From contig JACPWS010000047.1 of the NCBI GenBank assembly GCA_016196925.1, positions 110,259 through 174,258 on the forward strand: a stretch of DNA of 64,000 nt, written 5' to 3'. Below the pieces are notes generated by a model. The model was not told the DNA's origin, made no database searches, and worked only from the letters and a program-made list of their open reading frames with translations. This DNA is from Burkholderiales bacterium. GTDB lineage: Bacteria; Pseudomonadota; Gammaproteobacteria; Burkholderiales; Burkholderiaceae_D. This document shows positions 44,738-54,424 of this stretch, piece after piece (positions within the stretch are counted from its first letter, which is position 1; every line of letters begins with the position of its first letter). The position numbers and the translations under genes are program-made.

Positions 44738-45439
44738 CTATCGGGAAGCCGGCGCAGATCCGGTTATCCGCCCGTCGACCAGTTCTATGATGCGGTCGCA
44801 ACGTTGCGACAGATTCGGGTTATGCGTCACCATCAGGAAGGTAGTGCCCTGCTCCCGATTGACCTTGCGCATCAGTTCAAAAATGGCGTTGGCGGATTTA
44901 CTATCCAGATTGCCGGTCGGTTCGTCGGCAAGGATTAAAGACGGGTTCAGCGCCAGCGCGCGGGCGATCGCGACCCGCTGTTGCTGCCCGCCCGACATAT
45001 TGCCGACCAGATGATCTTGCCAGGGCGTGAGATCGACCTGCGCCAGCAAGGCTTGCGCGCGCTGACGCATAGCAGCGTCGGCATGCCCGCGCTGCATCAA
45101 CAAAGGCATCATCACATTCTCGGCAGCGCTGAAGCCGGACAACAGGTAATGCGACTGGAACACGAAACCTATCGCCTGCCCGCGCAGGGCGGTCAGGCTG
45201 CGCTCGTTTAGCGTACTGGTCTCGCGGCCGGTCATGAATAATTTACCGCTGGTGGGCCGGTCCAGCAAGCCTATGATATTCAGCAAAGTGCTCTTGCCCG
45301 AACCGGACGGGCCGATCAGGGCGGCGAACTCGCCCTTCCCGATATTGAGATCGACCTCGTGCAGCACCTGCGTTTCGGCCGGCGTACCGATCGCATAGGA
45401 TTTGCATACTTTTTCAAGATAGAGGATGGAGTCAGCCAC
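44738..45439 (-). CDS. MacB/LolD-type ABC transporter ATPase
   Basis: The 233-residue nucleotide-binding subunit has Walker [20 protein letters not shown]-loop [21 protein letters not shown], signature [17 protein letters not shown], Walker [14 protein letters not shown], and H-loop [19 protein letters not shown] is typical of MacB/LolD ATPases. The gene overlaps the permease gene by 8 bases and is the last of the adaptor-permease-ATPase operon, working as a separate subunit rather than fused as in E. coli MacB. Confidence 0.93.
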   Translation of the reverse strand: MADSILYLEKVCKSYAIGTPAETQVLHEVDLNIGKGEFAALIGPSGSGKSTLLNIIGLLDRPTSGKLFMTGRETSTLNERSLTALRGQAIGFVFQSHYLLSGFSAAENVMMPLLMQRGHADAAMRQRAQALLAQVDLTPWQDHLVGNMSGGQQQRVAIARALALNPSLILADEPTGNLDSKSANAIFELMRKVNREQGTTFLMVTHNPNLSQRCDRIIELVDGRITGSAPASR

Positions 45440-46661
45440 GGATCGCCACCACAGGGTCGAGGTGTGCCGCGCGCAAGGCCGGCGTGACCGCCGCCAGCAA
45501 ACCGGTCAGCATGGCTATCAGGGCGCTCCATAAAAAGAAACTGGCGTCCATGGTAATCACGAACATCGGCGTGCCGTCGGGATTTTTGGCCACCAGGCGC
45601 CAGACGGACAGCAAACCCATCGCCAGGGTGGACCCGATGACGGAGCCGAGCAGGCCGACCACCGCTCCCTGGATTAAGAATACGCGCATGATCTGGCCGC
45701 GGCTGCCGCCCATCGCGCGCAAAATCCCGATTTCCTTTTGCCGCTGCACCACCGACACCACCAGCACGCTGGCGATCCCGGCGGCGACCGATAAGGCGAC
45801 AAAAAAACGTATCAGCAAACTGGAATACGTTTGCGCGCGCATCGCCAGAAAAAACTGGTTGTTGTTGGCGATCCAGCTCAGCGCGTTCAAGCCGGTGGCG
45901 TTGGCGATCACTCCGGCTATCGTTTCCGCCGCATAGGGATCGCGCACGGTCATGTCTATGCTGGAAACGCCGCCGACCATGTTCAGCAAATTCTGCGCGG
46001 TGGACAACAACACATACACGGTGCGCTGGTTCGCGCCGCGGCTGCCGAGATCGAAGATGCCGGCGATGCTCAGGTTCAGCGTCGCGCCGGCGGCGGTGGT
46101 GATGCGCAATTTGTCGCCGAGTTGCACGCCCATGTCTTCGGCCAGCTGAGTGCCGAGCATCATGTCGGTATTCGTCATGCGGAAAGTTCCGCTCACCATT
46201 TTTTCGGGCAAAGGGATGATCTTGATGTATTGCTCAGGCTCTATGCCGACCAGGGAAATCGCTTGCGTGGCGGCGCCGCGCACCACCAGCGCCGGCCCGC
46301 TGGCGACCGGCGACACCGCCATCACATCGCTACGCGCCTGCATCTGGTCGCGCACTTTCTGCCACTGATCGACCGTGTTCGCGCGCTGCGAAGGCTTTTG
46401 TACCGTGGAGACGATGGTTTGCCCTTTTCCCGCGCGCAAGACCGGCGTCGCCTGCTGCTTAGTCCGCTCCAGCGTGATATGCGGCTGCGAACTCAATACC
46501 CGGCGGAACAGATTGCCCTGCATCCCGACCAGCAGCGCCGACATGAAAACGATCACGCCCACGCCTATCGCCGCCCCGAAAATGATGAACAGCGTTTGCA
46601 TGCGGCCTTCGCGCAGGAAGCGTAGCGCCACGATCCATTCGAACGGCAGCCAGGCATTCAT
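45432..46661 (-). CDS. MacB-like FtsX-family permease
   Basis: The 409-residue permease has one N-terminal helix ([20 protein letters not shown]), a periplasmic MacB core domain (about 45-280), and three C-terminal helices starting near [20 protein letters not shown] with [19 protein letters not shown]. It partners the adaptor encoded just upstream (4-base overlap) and the ATPase downstream. This makes a MacAB-TolC-type tripartite exporter of antibiotics, peptides, siderophores or similar cargo. The actual cargo is unknown. Confidence 0.92.
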   Translation of the reverse strand: MNAWLPFEWIVALRFLREGRMQTLFIIFGAAIGVGVIVFMSALLVGMQGNLFRRVLSSQPHITLERTKQQATPVLRAGKGQTIVSTVQKPSQRANTVDQWQKVRDQMQARSDVMAVSPVASGPALVVRGAATQAISLVGIEPEQYIKIIPLPEKMVSGTFRMTNTDMMLGTQLAEDMGVQLGDKLRITTAAGATLNLSIAGIFDLGSRGANQRTVYVLLSTAQNLLNMVGGVSSIDMTVRDPYAAETIAGVIANATGLNALSWIANNNQFFLAMRAQTYSSLLIRFFVALSVAAGIASVLVVSVVQRQKEIGILRAMGGSRGQIMRVFLIQGAVVGLLGSVIGSTLAMGLLSVWRLVAKNPDGTPMFVITMDASFFLWSALIAMLTGLLAAVTPALRAAHLDPVVAIRG

Positions 46662-47896
46662 CTGCGTACCTTTGCGAGCGTCGCTGCGCGCACCGGCTTG
46701 CCTTCGGCTATCTGCAAACCGGTCGCCGGCAATACCAGATCGGACTCACGCAAACCCGCCAGGATTTCCACGCTGCGGTCGCCGCGCACGCCCAGCGTGA
46801 CCGCGCGCCGCACCGCCTTGCCGTTTTCTATCAGCATCACCCACGGCGACTGTCCGGCCGCATCATGGACCGCGTCCGCGTTGAGCGACAGGGCGTCCCG
46901 CTTGCGAGCGACTTCGATCTCGACGGAAACCGTCATGTCTTGCTTCAGGAAAGCGGGGGCTGCCGCCGCATTCAGTTTCACATCGACAGCACCGCGCTGG
47001 GCGTTTACGCCGGGGTTGATGAAAACGATCTGGGCCGGGAATTTTTGCCCCGGATAGGCGTCGGCCACCGCCTGCGCCGCTTGGCCCAGCTGCAGGTAGC
47101 GCAGATTTTTTTCGTCTATCTGCACCAGCAACTGTATAACGCCGACTGGCGACAACAGCATCAGTGTCCTCCCCGGCAGCACGATGTCGCCGCGCTCGAC
47201 GTCGCGTGAGATCAGGGTACCGTCGGCGACCGCCTTGATTTTTTTGTGATCCAGCCGCGCTTGCGCCAGTTGCCGGCTGGCCAGCGCCTGTTCGAGGGCG
47301 ACCCGCGCCAACTGGTAATCGGTCCCTTGCGGCGTGGCCGATTGCAGTTGCAGGCGCATGCTGCTGAGTTGGCTGCGCGCCACATCCAGATTGCGCTGGG
47401 CATCGTCGAGTTGCGCCTTGCCGACGAAGCCCTGGGCCACCAGTTCGCGCGTCCGCTCATACTGTTTCTGGAGATTGAAGAGATTCGCCTGCGCCTGCTT
47501 CAGCGCCTGTTCGGCCACCGGCTCGGTCAGCTCGTGCAATTGTCTGAGCTTGATCTCGGCCTGATGCAGCGCCGCATAGGCTAGTTCCAGCGCCGCCTTT
47601 TCATCGGCGGCGTCCAGCTCTATCAGCAACTGGCCGGCCTTGACGTTCTGGCCTTCTTTGACCGGCACGGCAGCCACCTGACCGGTCACCTGGGCGCCGA
47701 TCGCGACGCGCGCCGGCGTCTCGACCCGGCCGCTGGCGACCACGGTCTGTATCAGCTCTCCCCTCTGCAGGCGGAATACTTTGGAGCTGGCACCGAATAT
47801 CCAGGCGTGGGCGAAATAGGCCAGCAGCGCCGCCGTCAGCAACACAATTAAAGCAATGAGCGCGCGCGGTTTGCTAAATTTGTTTTTGAACTGCAT
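46658..47896 (-). CDS. MacA-like periplasmic adaptor (membrane fusion protein)
   Basis: The 412-residue protein has an N-terminal membrane anchor (ALIALIVLLTAALLAYFAHAW). A lipoyl half follows (VVASGRVETPARVAIGAQVTGQV, VKEGQNVKAGQLLIELDA), then a long alpha-hairpin coiled coil (about 95-215), the second lipoyl half (GTLISRDVERGDIVLPGRTL) and a beta-barrel with membrane-proximal domains. It bridges the MacB-like permease to TolC, whose gene lies just upstream on the same strand but behind a terminator. It begins the adaptor-permease-ATPase operon. Confidence 0.92.
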   Translation of the reverse strand: MQFKNKFSKPRALIALIVLLTAALLAYFAHAWIFGASSKVFRLQRGELIQTVVASGRVETPARVAIGAQVTGQVAAVPVKEGQNVKAGQLLIELDAADEKAALELAYAALHQAEIKLRQLHELTEPVAEQALKQAQANLFNLQKQYERTRELVAQGFVGKAQLDDAQRNLDVARSQLSSMRLQLQSATPQGTDYQLARVALEQALASRQLAQARLDHKKIKAVADGTLISRDVERGDIVLPGRTLMLLSPVGVIQLLVQIDEKNLRYLQLGQAAQAVADAYPGQKFPAQIVFINPGVNAQRGAVDVKLNAAAAPAFLKQDMTVSVEIEVARKRDALSLNADAVHDAAGQSPWVMLIENGKAVRRAVTLGVRGDRSVEILAGLRESDLVLPATGLQIAEGKPVRAATLAKVRR

Positions 47897-47995
47897 CGTC
47901 GGCCTCGCCTAATCCAGGTTCATCCTCAGCATGGCATATTTTTTTCACAGCGGCTACCGATACAGCCGCTGTCACAAGTGCAGGATAGCAGAAAC

Positions 47996-48019
47996 AAAAA
48001 CCCGCAATCTGCGGGTTTT
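47996..48019 (-). terminator. Rho-independent terminator after tolC
   Basis: The hairpin AAAACCCGC-AATCT-GCGGGTTTT lies 25 bases past the tolC stop. On the minus strand it is followed by TTTTTG. It separates tolC from the adaptor operon, which therefore needs its own promoter in the roughly 100-base gap. Confidence 0.9.
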
Positions 48020-48043
48020 CTGTGGATGCTTAGCGCTGAAAAA

Positions 48044-49369
48044 TCAATGCTGCAACAAGCCATTCACTTCCGCCAGATCCTGTTCTTTCAAGACGCCGGA
48101 GGCCGACTTCAGGCGCAAGCCGTTCATGATGGTGTCGTAACGCGCCTTGGCCAGGTTCTGGCGGGTAGTGTACAACTGCTGCTGCGCATTCAAGACGTCG
48201 ATGTTGATGCGCACCCCGACCTGATAGCCGAGCTTGTTGGAATCGAGCGCCGACTGGCTGGAAATCTCGGCCGCTTCCAGCGCCTTGACCTGGGCCAGGC
48301 CGCTGTTCACGCCGACATACGCCTGACGCGCGCCCTGGGCTGCGGTGCGGCGTGCATTCTCGAGGTCGTTGCGGGCCTTGTCTTCCAGCGCGATCGCTTC
48401 TTTCACGCGGCTATCGACGGCAAAGCCGGAGAACAGGGGGATGGTCCATTGCACGCCTATGGAGGTCGGCTTTATGACGCCGGTGCCGTTCAGATTCGTC
48501 GCACCTGCATTCGAAGTACGCCCCGTGCTGGCAACCAGATCGACGGTGGGGTAATGCCCGGCGCGATTTCTTTCGATCTCGCGCTTGGCGATTTCGACCG
48601 CCACCTGAGACCCGACCACGCCGTAATTTTGCTTCTCGGCCGAGCCTACCCATTCATCGATTTTTTGCGGTTGCGGCGCCTCCAGTTTAACGCCGGCCCG
48701 CATCATGGCCAGCTCGCCGGCATCCTTGCCTATGATCTGGCGCAGCGCCGCACGCTTGACTTCCAGATCGCTCTGACCGGCAAATTCCTGGGCGATCACC
48801 AGATCGTAGCGCGCCTGCGCTTCGTGGGTGTCGGTAATGGTGGAGGTGCCGACTTCGAAATTACGCTTGGCCTGCGCCAGTTGTTCGGAAATCGCGGTCT
48901 TTTGCGCCTGCAGGGTGGCGAGCGTATCTTGCGCGGCCAGCACATCGAAATAGGCCTGGCCCACGCGCACGATCAGGTCTTGCTGTTGCTGCGCGAACTG
49001 CGCTTCGCTGACCATCACCGCCAGCTTGCCCTGTTCGTATTGCTGCCAGTTAGCCCAGCGGAATAAAGGCTGGGACAGGCCCAGCGACCAGCTATTGGTG
49101 TAACCGGTGGAGCTGCGATCGAAGCCGATGGCGTCGCGCTGCACTTCGGTCCTGGTGCGCATATCGCTGCCGCTCAGGCCTATGCTGGGCAAGAGGCCGG
49201 CGCGCCCTTGCACCACTTTTTCCTGGCCGGCGGTCAGCGCGGCACGCGCACTGCCGAATTGCGCATCATTGGCCAGCGCATCCTTGTAAATTTGCAGCAA
49301 ATCGGTGGCATTTGCATTCAGGGACAGGAAAGCACCGGCAAGCAAGGTGACAATAATGGGATTACGCAT
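48044..49369 (-). CDS. tolC: TolC-family outer-membrane efflux channel
   Basis: The 441-residue outer-membrane protein forms the trimeric exit duct for efflux pumps and type I secretion. Start MRNPIIVTLLAGAFLSLNANA is a signal peptide, with CGGAG before the ATG. The mature part has two TolC repeats (DLLQIYKDALANDAQFGSAR with LLPSIGLSGS; TVDLVASTGRTS with GVQWTIPLFSGFAVDSRVKEA), and the helical NAQQQLYTTRQNLAKARYD near the end. It lies directly downstream of the rhodanese and PCMT-like genes, an order I recall as common in Burkholderiales. Confidence 0.95.
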   Translation of the reverse strand: MRNPIIVTLLAGAFLSLNANATDLLQIYKDALANDAQFGSARAALTAGQEKVVQGRAGLLPSIGLSGSDMRTRTEVQRDAIGFDRSSTGYTNSWSLGLSQPLFRWANWQQYEQGKLAVMVSEAQFAQQQQDLIVRVGQAYFDVLAAQDTLATLQAQKTAISEQLAQAKRNFEVGTSTITDTHEAQARYDLVIAQEFAGQSDLEVKRAALRQIIGKDAGELAMMRAGVKLEAPQPQKIDEWVGSAEKQNYGVVGSQVAVEIAKREIERNRAGHYPTVDLVASTGRTSNAGATNLNGTGVIKPTSIGVQWTIPLFSGFAVDSRVKEAIALEDKARNDLENARRTAAQGARQAYVGVNSGLAQVKALEAAEISSQSALDSNKLGYQVGVRINIDVLNAQQQLYTTRQNLAKARYDTIMNGLRLKSASGVLKEQDLAEVNGLLQH

Positions 49370-49394
49370 GTAACGCTCCGTATCGATAAAAAGT

Positions 49395-49718
49395 TTAATA
49401 GGTCGGCATCGCCGGGTCGACTTGCTGCGCCCACGCATGCACGCCGCCGCTCAGGTTAATCACCCGGCTGTATCCCTGATGTTCCAGAAAATTCGCCACC
49501 TGCATGCTGCGGCCGCCGTGATGACAGATGCAGACGATGGCGGCGTCGGCGTCGAGCTCGTGGAAGCGCACCGGCACGGTCTGCATAGGCATCAGCTGTA
49601 CGCCGGGGATATGACAGGTCTGGTGTTCCCAAGGTTCCCTCACATCGAGCAATAGTGGCGGGTTTTGGCTGCTGTCGGCCAGCCATTGCGCAAGTTCGGG
49701 GGCGGTGATGTGTTGCAT
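49395..49718 (-). CDS. Single-domain rhodanese-like protein
   Basis: The 107-residue sulfurtransferase-like protein starts MQHITAPELAQWLAD, with LLLDVREPWEHQTCHIPGV and the active-site loop CHHGGRS, where Cys would carry the persulfide. It ends with GVHAWAQQVDP. It is full length for GlpE/PspE-type single domains and has no signal peptide, so it is cytoplasmic. It lies 25 bases before tolC and 28 after the PCMT-like gene, suggesting one transcript. Confidence 0.9.
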   Translation of the reverse strand: MQHITAPELAQWLADSSQNPPLLLDVREPWEHQTCHIPGVQLMPMQTVPVRFHELDADAAIVCICHHGGRSMQVANFLEHQGYSRVINLSGGVHAWAQQVDPAMPTY

Positions 49719-49746
49719 ACGTTTTTTTTCGTCCGGAGTGCAGGGA

Positions 49747-50397
49747 TCAGAAACTGAAATGCGAAGCGTGTGCCGCACCGGGCAAAGGCTGCAGCACGGT
49801 TTCAAACAACTCGCGTGTGCTGAATCCGGCCTCCGAGTTGCGGGTGAGCAGTTCGGCTTCCATCACCGGCAGCCGGCCGACGATTGCCAGCATGCGGCCG
49901 CCGACATTCAATTGTTTTTTCAGGCTGTCCGGCACCGACTCCAGCGCGCCGGCGACCACGATGGCATCGTAACAGCCGATATGTTTGGCGGCCGGCCCGT
50001 CGGCCCAGATCACGTCGACATTGGCGACGCCATTCTTGCTGAGATTCTGGGCGGCCAGGTCTTTCAACTCAGCCGACGATTCCAGCACCGTCACGTGGCG
50101 CGCCTTATAAGCCAGCAAGGCCGCCAGGTAGCCGTTGGCGGCGCCGACCAGCAATACCGATTCCTGTTTCTTCAGGTTCAGCTCTTGCACGATGCGCGCT
50201 TCCAGCTTCGGTTCCATGGCGTGCGCGCCGCCCGGCAAAGGCAATGCGGTATCGAAGAAGGCCAGGCTCTTTTGGCTTTCCGGGAAATAGTTTTCACGCT
50301 TGACGACGATCAGCATGTCCAGAACGTCTTTATCCAGCACGTTCCAGGGGCGGATCTGCTGTTCTATCATGTTGAAACGGGCTTTTTCGATATTCAT
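49747..50397 (-). CDS. Protein-L-isoaspartate O-methyltransferase-like protein, divergent
   Basis: The 216-residue Rossmann methyltransferase starts MNIEKARFNMIEQQIRPWNV, the N-terminus of the PCMT family. The SAM-binding glycine motif is unusual: VLLVGAANGYLAALLA in place of the normal VLEIGTGSGYQTA, and the substrate region differs too. Motifs around VTVLESS (motif II) and YDAIVVAGAL remain. It may be a PCMT relative with another substrate. It leads the pcm-rhodanese-tolC group. Confidence 0.82.
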   Translation of the reverse strand: MNIEKARFNMIEQQIRPWNVLDKDVLDMLIVVKRENYFPESQKSLAFFDTALPLPGGAHAMEPKLEARIVQELNLKKQESVLLVGAANGYLAALLAYKARHVTVLESSAELKDLAAQNLSKNGVANVDVIWADGPAAKHIGCYDAIVVAGALESVPDSLKKQLNVGGRMLAIVGRLPVMEAELLTRNSEAGFSTRELFETVLQPLPGAAHASHFSF

Positions 50398-50570
50398 TTC
50401 GTGACTCTATGCTTGATTGATGGAGAATCCGGCATTTTATCAAAGCGTCTGAACGCTTAGACGATTGCCTCCCATTTTTGCTACAGGCTGCGACCCGGAT
50501 CAGCCCGCCCGAAAAACCGGCTACCGCCCGCGCCGCGCGCCACCGTTCAAGGGCGCGGACGGCGGACGGC

Positions 50571-51212
50571 TCAGGTCGCGGGCCGTATCAGCAAACTGCT
50601 TAAAGCCAGGGTGATATAATGCTCAAGATAGGTCCCCAGCTTCTCGGGTTCGACCTGGCACACTCCCTGCGAATGCTTCCAGATCATCATCATTATCATA
50701 GGCGCAATCACCAGCCGGGCGTCGATCTCCAGATCCACCTGCCGTATCTCGCCGCGCGCCATGCCGCGCTCCAGCATAGTGACCACCAACTTTTCAGCAC
50801 GATCGATGACTTCTTCCTGATAAAAGCGCGCCAGCTCGGGAAAATTGCCGGCCTCGGCCATCATCAGCTTGGGTAAACCGGATAACTTGGTGTCGCCCAT
50901 CTTTTGCCACCAGTTCGTCATGATCAGGCGAAACAATTCTTCGCTGTTGCCGGTGAACTGGTCTATCATGCCTTCCGCTTCACCGATCAGCGGCACCACG
51001 CTTTCGCGCACGACCGCCTTGAACAACTCTTCCTTGCTGCAGAAATACAGATACAGCGTGCCTTTGGAAACGCCCGCCGCTTTTGCCACATCGTCCAGGC
51101 GGGTGGCGGCGAAACCGCGCTCGACAAACAGATCGAGTGCGGCCGCCAGCAACTCTTGCGGACGGGCATCCTTGCGGCGTTCCCAGCGCGGTTTAAATGG
51201 GCATGACATCAT
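50571..51212 (-). CDS. TetR-family transcriptional regulator
   Basis: The 213-residue repressor-type protein has an N-terminal HTH (RPQELLAAALDLFVERGFAA, TRLDDVAKAAGVSKGTLYLYF) and a helical ligand-binding domain. There are two adjacent ATG codons at the start (51212 or 51209). A strong promoter with a TTACT...AGTAA inverted repeat over the -10 edge lies just upstream, suggesting autoregulation. Given the tolC and MacAB-like genes downstream on the same strand, it may control efflux, which is inference. Confidence 0.9.
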   Translation of the reverse strand: MMSCPFKPRWERRKDARPQELLAAALDLFVERGFAATRLDDVAKAAGVSKGTLYLYFCSKEELFKAVVRESVVPLIGEAEGMIDQFTGNSEELFRLIMTNWWQKMGDTKLSGLPKLMMAEAGNFPELARFYQEEVIDRAEKLVVTMLERGMARGEIRQVDLEIDARLVIAPMIMMMIWKHSQGVCQVEPEKLGTYLEHYITLALSSLLIRPAT

Positions 51213-51228
51213 AGCAACAGAGAATAAC

Positions 51229-51273
51229 TTACTTTTGAGTCAGTAATATAATCCGCCGCTAAAATAGCGTCAA
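51229..51273 (-). promoter_or_regulatory. Sigma-70-type promoter and possible operator of the tetR gene
   Basis: On the minus strand TTGACG (51268-51273) and TATATT (51245-51250) are separated by exactly 17 bases. An inverted repeat TTACT-N8-AGTAA (51229-51246) overlaps the -10 end and the start region, a usual position for a TetR autorepressor site. Confidence 0.75.
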
Positions 51274-51380
51274 GCACGCAATCAGCGCATCTTGTCCGAA
51301 TCGCGCCGGCGCCGCCAGCCAAATGCGATGAAACGACAAAATCGTGCCATGAAAGTAAAAATATGAGGAAAACACCGGAA

Positions 51381-51644
51381 ATGACTTGCCGCCCCGGCTG
51401 CGGCGCCTGCTGCATCGCGCCCTCGATTTCCAGCGCGATTCCCGGCATGCCGCACGGCAAGCCGGCCGGCGTCAGGTGCGTGCAATTGCAAGACGACTTG
51501 CGCTGCGCGATCTTCGGCCAGCCGCAACGCCCAGCCTGCTGTTCCGGCCTGCAAGCCGCGGCCGAAATGTGCGGCGCCACGCGCGAGCAGGCGCTGCAGT
51601 GGATAGCCGACTTAGAGCGCATCACATCGCCGGTGAATCCCTGA
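51381..51644 (+). CDS. YkgJ-family cysteine cluster protein
   Basis: The 87-residue protein starts [18 protein letters not shown], the YkgJ-type cluster CxxxCGACC, with further Cys in VRCVQLQ, LRCAIFG, ACCSGL and MCGATREQ. The eight or more Cys probably bind zinc or an iron-sulfur cluster. GAGGA lies 11-13 bases upstream of this ATG; another ATG six codons earlier (51363) is possible. It is divergent from the tetR gene. The function of the family is not established. Confidence 0.88.
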   Translation: MTCRPGCGACCIAPSISSAIPGMPHGKPAGVRCVQLQDDLRCAIFGQPQRPACCSGLQAAAEMCGATREQALQWIADLERITSPVNP

Positions 51645-51698
51645 ACACTGTATGAAAATTCCGGACCGGCTGGCACGTCCTGCGAAGGATGGCATGCC

Positions 51699-53249
51699 CT
51701 ACACCCGGAACACCCCCACCACCAGCGCCAGCGCGCCGGCCTGTTCTTGCAGCGAACCGGCGGCGGCCGCCGCCTGTTCCACCAGGGCGGCGTTTTGCTG
51801 GGTGGCCTCGTCCATCTGGGCGATGGCCAGGTTGACTTGTTCTATGCCGGCCGCTTGTTCCCGGCTGGCGGCGCTGATTTCCGCCATGATGTCGGTGACG
51901 CTCTTGATGCTGGCGACGATCGCCTGCATGGTGGCGCCGGCCTGGTCGACCAGTCTGGCGCCGCTATCGACCTGATCGACCGAGTCGCCGATCAGGTTCT
52001 TGATTTCTTTGGCGGCGGCGGCCGAGCGCTGCGCCAGGTTGCGCACCTCGGTCGCGACTACCGCAAAGCCGCGCCCCTGTTCGCCGGCGCGGGCCGCTTC
52101 CACTGCGGCGTTCAGCGCCAGGATATTGGTCTGGAACGCGATGCCGTCGATGACGGCGATGATGTCGACGATTTTCCGCGACGATGTATTGATCGCGCCC
52201 ATGGTGTCGACCACTTGCGCCACCACAGACCCGCCCTGGACGGCCACTTCCGCCGCCGACAAGGCGAGCTGGTTGGCGTGGCGCGCATGATCGGCGTTTT
52301 GGCGCACGGTCGAGGTCAGCTCTTCCATCGAGGACGCGGTTTGTTGCAGCGCGCTGGCCTGGTGTTCGGTGCGCGCAGACAGGTCGAGGTTGCCGGCGGC
52401 GATCTGGCCCGAGGCGGTGGCGATGGTGTCGGTGCCGGCCCGCACTTGCGTCACGATGTTGAGCAAGCTGTGATTCATCTCGCCCAGCGCCTGCAGCAAC
52501 TGGCCGCTCTCGTCGCGGGTGCCCGCTTGCGGCCGGCTGCGCAAGTCGCCGGCGGCCACGGTCTGGGCCAGCGCCAGCGCGCGCGCGAGCGGATGCGTGA
52601 TCGAGCCGCTCAGGCGCCAGGCGAAGCCCAGTCCCAGCAACACCGCGGCCAGGCTCAGGCCTATCATTTCCATCCTCGCCGTGGCGAACGCGGCGGCACT
52701 GCCGCGCCCGCCTTGTTCGAACAGGCGTTGCTGGAGTTCCACCATGGCGCGCAAATCGCGCGCAAACTCGTGCAGGGCGGCGTAGGTCGGACCGTAGGCA
52801 AGCTTGCCGGCTTGCTCGCGCTCGCCGTTTTTCAGTTTTTGCAACACATCCTCATAGGCGGCGACGTAGCGATTGCGCGCCGCCCTCGATTGGGCCAGGA
52901 TAGACCGCCCCTCGGGCAAGCGCAGCAGCGGCTCTATGTCGGTCAGGGCGGCATCGAAGGCAGCTGTGTTCGCCTGCAAGCGTTCGAGCGCCGCGGCGGC
53001 TTCCTTGTCGTCGTCGGCGGCGACCATCTGGAACACCCGGGCGATGCTGCCGCGCGCGTTATCGAGCGCGGTATTGGCCAGCTTGGCCTTGACCCATTCC
53101 TGGCTGACCAGGATTTCGTTGGCGCGCTGGATGACCGCCATCTGGGTCAGCGCCAGTGCGGCAATGCCTAGCATCAGCAGCAAGACAAAGCCGAAACCGA
53201 TTCCCAGGCGAGTGCCAATTTTCATATCTGCAAAACGTCGGTGGGGCAT
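51699..53249 (-). CDS. Methyl-accepting chemotaxis protein (Tar-like)
   Basis: The 516-residue chemoreceptor starts MPHRRFADMKIGTRLGIGFG, with AGGAA upstream. A first membrane helix (FGFVLLLMLGIAALALTQM) is followed by a periplasmic four-helix bundle (about 35-190) with RANEILVSQEWVKAKLANTA. Then come the second membrane helix, HAMP, and the signalling hairpin with the invariant tip (DGIAFQTNILALNAAVEAAR, GFAVVATEVRNLAQRSA). It lacks a C-terminal CheR-docking pentapeptide, ending in VVGVFRV. The ligand is unknown. It is transcribed alone. Confidence 0.95.
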   Translation of the reverse strand: MPHRRFADMKIGTRLGIGFGFVLLLMLGIAALALTQMAVIQRANEILVSQEWVKAKLANTALDNARGSIARVFQMVAADDDKEAAAALERLQANTAAFDAALTDIEPLLRLPEGRSILAQSRAARNRYVAAYEDVLQKLKNGEREQAGKLAYGPTYAALHEFARDLRAMVELQQRLFEQGGRGSAAAFATARMEMIGLSLAAVLLGLGFAWRLSGSITHPLARALALAQTVAAGDLRSRPQAGTRDESGQLLQALGEMNHSLLNIVTQVRAGTDTIATASGQIAAGNLDLSARTEHQASALQQTASSMEELTSTVRQNADHARHANQLALSAAEVAVQGGSVVAQVVDTMGAINTSSRKIVDIIAVIDGIAFQTNILALNAAVEAARAGEQGRGFAVVATEVRNLAQRSAAAAKEIKNLIGDSVDQVDSGARLVDQAGATMQAIVASIKSVTDIMAEISAASREQAAGIEQVNLAIAQMDEATQQNAALVEQAAAAAGSLQEQAGALALVVGVFRV

Positions 53250-53412
53250 GGGATGTTCCTGGTTGCTGGTCGGTGAAGGATGCTTACGGCTTGTTGCCCG
53301 GTTTTGGCATGACAACAAACGCCGGCGCTGGTCCGGCCGGTTCCGGAAACATGGCGGCGCGGCTGACCGCGACAGATGGCAGGCTTGCCCGCAAGCAAAA
53401 AAGAGCGGAATT

Positions 53413-53491
53413 ATACTCCTCCCCAGTATTTTTTAAAGCCCAATAACGACGCTGACGCCAAGGCGAAATTTATAAATTAGTGGGGGAGTAT
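53413..53491. repeat. 79-bp element with CsoR/RcnR/FrmR-type operator-like end, copy E2
   Basis: The left end contains TACTCCTCCCCAGTA, again TACT-(7, C-rich)-AGTA. The right end is the inverse of TACTCCCCCAC. Inner parts (GCCCAATAACGACG, then TTTATAAATTAG) align with the 80-bp copy at 20436-20515 in the same order. It lies 85 bases upstream of uppP, in the same orientation to the downstream gene as the other copy. Confidence 0.7.
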
Positions 53492-53575
53492 ATGAAAACC
53501 GCCGAATAGCAGGACGATAGCGGCGCGCGCCATGTTAAGCTTCGTGCCGGTCGAAACTCCCCCTTTTTTTACGCT

Positions 53576-54421
53576 ATGGACTTATTGCTTGCCGCCAAAA
53601 TTCTCATCATGGGCATCGTCGAGGGCCTGACGGAATTTCTGCCGATTTCTTCCACCGGCCACCTGATCCTGACCGGCAGCCTGCTGAATTTCACCGGCGA
53701 AACCATGAAGGTGTTCGAGATCGTGATCCAGGCCGGCGCGATTTTCGCCGTGTGCTGGGAATACCGCCAGAAGATCGCCTGCGTGCTGGCCGGCCTCGGC
53801 AGCGAGCCCAGGGCGCGCAAATTCGCGCTGAATCTGGTGGTGGCGTTTTTACCGGCCGCCGCGCTCGGCGTGTTGTTCGCGAAGAAGATCAAGGCCGTGC
53901 TGTTCGCGCCGGTGCCGGTGGCGCTGGCCTTCATTCTCGGCGGCTTCGTGATCCTGTGGCTGGAACGCAAACACGCGGGGGTGGACGAGCACGATAGCGC
54001 GCATGCGCGCGTGCACAGCGTGGATGACATGACACTGCTGGACGCCCTGAAAGTCGGGCTGGCGCAAGCGTTCGCCCTGATCCCCGGCACCAGCCGCTCG
54101 GGCGCCACCATCATAGGCGGCATGCTGTTCGGGCTGTCGCGCAAGGCCGCCACCGAATTCTCTTTCTTCCTGGCCATCCCCACCCTGCTCGGCGCCACCG
54201 TGTATTCGCTGTACAAGGCGCGCGCAGAACTCTCGCTGGCCGACCTGCCGATGTTCAGCCTCGGTACGGTGGCCGCCTTCATCTCGGCCTTCTTTTGCGT
54301 GCGCTGGCTGCTGCGCTATATCAGCTCGCACAATTTCAACGCCTTCGCCTGGTATAGGATCGCGTTCGGCATCATGATCTTGGCGACCGCATATACCGGC
54401 AGCATCAATTGGGTGGATTAA
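53576..54421 (+). CDS. uppP: Undecaprenyl-diphosphatase UppP (BacA)
   Basis: Integral membrane phosphatase that recycles undecaprenyl diphosphate to the monophosphate carrier for peptidoglycan and O-unit synthesis; it can confer bacitracin resistance. The 281 residues include both signature segments, [17 protein letters not shown] near the start and [14 protein letters not shown] in the middle, with about eight membrane helices. It ends three bases before recQ, so the two may be cotranscribed. It supplies the carrier used by the sugar-phosphate transferase at 16253-16816. Confidence 0.97.
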   Translation: MDLLLAAKILIMGIVEGLTEFLPISSTGHLILTGSLLNFTGETMKVFEIVIQAGAIFAVCWEYRQKIACVLAGLGSEPRARKFALNLVVAFLPAAALGVLFAKKIKAVLFAPVPVALAFILGGFVILWLERKHAGVDEHDSAHARVHSVDDMTLLDALKVGLAQAFALIPGTSRSGATIIGGMLFGLSRKAATEFSFFLAIPTLLGATVYSLYKARAELSLADLPMFSLGTVAAFISAFFCVRWLLRYISSHNFNAFAWYRIAFGIMILATAYTGSINWVD

Positions 54422-54424
54422 GTA

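Noticed and set aside
51747..53171. 474-codon plus-strand open frame opposite the chemoreceptor gene
   Set aside because: Mirror of a strongly conserved receptor; no ribosome binding site and no family resemblance.
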